64,000 nt of DNA. Origin: Paenibacillus tuaregi (GTDB taxonomy: Bacteria > Bacillota > Bacilli > Paenibacillales > Paenibacillaceae). Below are positions 63,513-64,000 of the stretch, in pieces. The notes beneath the pieces were generated by a model, which made no database searches, was not told where the DNA came from, and saw only the letters and a list, made by a program, of their open reading frames with translations. Made by a program: the position numbers and the translations under genes. Position 1 is the first letter of the stretch. Every line of letters begins with the position of its first letter. The DNA lies in assembly GCF_900086655.1 (NCBI RefSeq), contig NZ_LT575476.1, positions 1,639,214-1,703,213 on the forward strand, given 5' to 3'.

Positions 63513-64000
63513 TTGTTTGAGAAGTTGATGCCCAAACTGCGGGTGAACACAGTATTCGATATTGATTTGGAAGGGCTTTACGCTTCAGGCTACCGGGCCA
63601 TTATCACAGACCTGGACAACACGCTTGTGGGTGCCAAAGAACCATCAGCCACCCCGATCCTTATAGAGTGGTTTGAAAAAGTAAAGCAGCATGGTTTTAA
63701 ACTTGTGATCGTGTCAAACAATAATTTGGGAAGGGTGTCCACATTCGCCACCCCTTTAAATATTGAGTTCATTCACAAAGCCAGGAAGCCATCCAATCTT
63801 CCTTTTCATAAAGCACTCGGGCTGCTTGGTTTCAAACCGAGCGAGACGATCGTAGTTGGAGATCAGCTGCTGACCGATGTGTATGGAGGGAACCGGATGG
63901 GACTGTACACCGTGCTTGTGCAGCCCATTTCTCTTGAAGACGAAGGTTTCGGTACCCGGTTCAACCGCCGGGTGGAGCGAATTGTTCAAAGACGTTTGCG
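63513..64000 (+). CDS. YqeG-type HAD phosphatase, 3-prime truncated by window edge
   Basis: The frame from TTG 63513, five bases after GAGGTGA, reads FEKLMPKLRVNTVFDIDLEG and stays open to the window end (162 codons). It contains ITDLDNTLVG (HAD motif I), IVSNNN (motif II), KARKPS (motif III Lys) and VVGDQLLTDVYGGNRMG (motif IV), which match Bacillus YqeG closely. YqeG belongs to a conserved cluster with yqeH and aroE in Bacillus, so those genes may follow beyond the edge. Confidence 0.93.
   Translation, partial: MFEKLMPKLRVNTVFDIDLEGLYASGYRAIITDLDNTLVGAKEPSATPILIEWFEKVKQHGFKLVIVSNNNLGRVSTFATPLNIEFIHKARKPSNLPFHKALGLLGFKPSETIVVGDQLLTDVYGGNRMGLYTVLVQPISLEDEGFGTRFNRRVERIVQRRL

Overview
The window looks like a chromosomal stretch of a spore-forming, plant-polymer-degrading Firmicute, most probably Paenibacillus. 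The support is the moderate G+C content, strong GGAGG-type ribosome binding sites, several S-layer-homology (SLH) proteins, YesM/YesN two-component systems next to CUT1 sugar transporters, spoVA genes, and xylR/xylA/xylB with a Bacillus-type operator. No rRNA, tRNA, complete insertion sequence, phage or CRISPR array was seen. The first and last genes are cut by the window edges.

Region 1 (1-7548) holds three consecutive secreted proteins that end in the same cohesin, FIVAR and type I dockerin module. They are the end of a carbohydrate-binding protein, a large LamG/GH127-type beta-L-arabinofuranosidase, and a small protein with no catalytic domain. A cohesin and a dockerin on every chain would let the proteins join head to tail or to each other, a cellulosome-like arrangement without a classical scaffoldin. 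The three modules are also repeated at DNA level. This is the most interesting part of the window.

Region 2 (7549-21213) has a multidomain GH5 mannanase with a cre-like site inside its promoter, a two-gene operon of SLH proteins with beta-solenoid-like, Ig/cadherin-like and lamin-tail-like parts, and a GH18 chitinase. Region 3 (21214-24356) is AT-richer: two hypothetical genes, a frameshifted DUF5071-like pseudogene, and a PadR regulator with a membrane partner.

Region 4 (24357-39535) has an orphan CitA/DcuS-like kinase, then a YesM/YesN pair, then a CUT1 ABC importer (lipoprotein and two permeases) in one operon with a GH3 glycosidase and a GH38 alpha-mannosidase. This reads as a sense, import and hydrolyse unit for oligosaccharides. 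Region 5 (39784-44492) holds truncated haemoglobin and xylR on the minus strand, diverging from xylA-xylB across a clear XylR operator. Region 6 (44643-49092) has three Gfo/Idh/MocA oxidoreductases and an AraC regulator, probably for sugar or polyol catabolism.

Region 7 (49195-53978) has two divergent SLH surface proteins. Region 8 (54132-57737) has an SRPBCC protein with a WYL regulator and a perfect inverted repeat between them, a CBS protein, an M42 aminopeptidase and a tiny membrane protein. Region 9 (57873-64000) has spoVAC and spoVAE with no spoVAD between them, a MoxR / DUF58 / transglutaminase operon, and the start of a YqeG-type HAD phosphatase. All family assignments are from reading the translated sequence; no database search was run.
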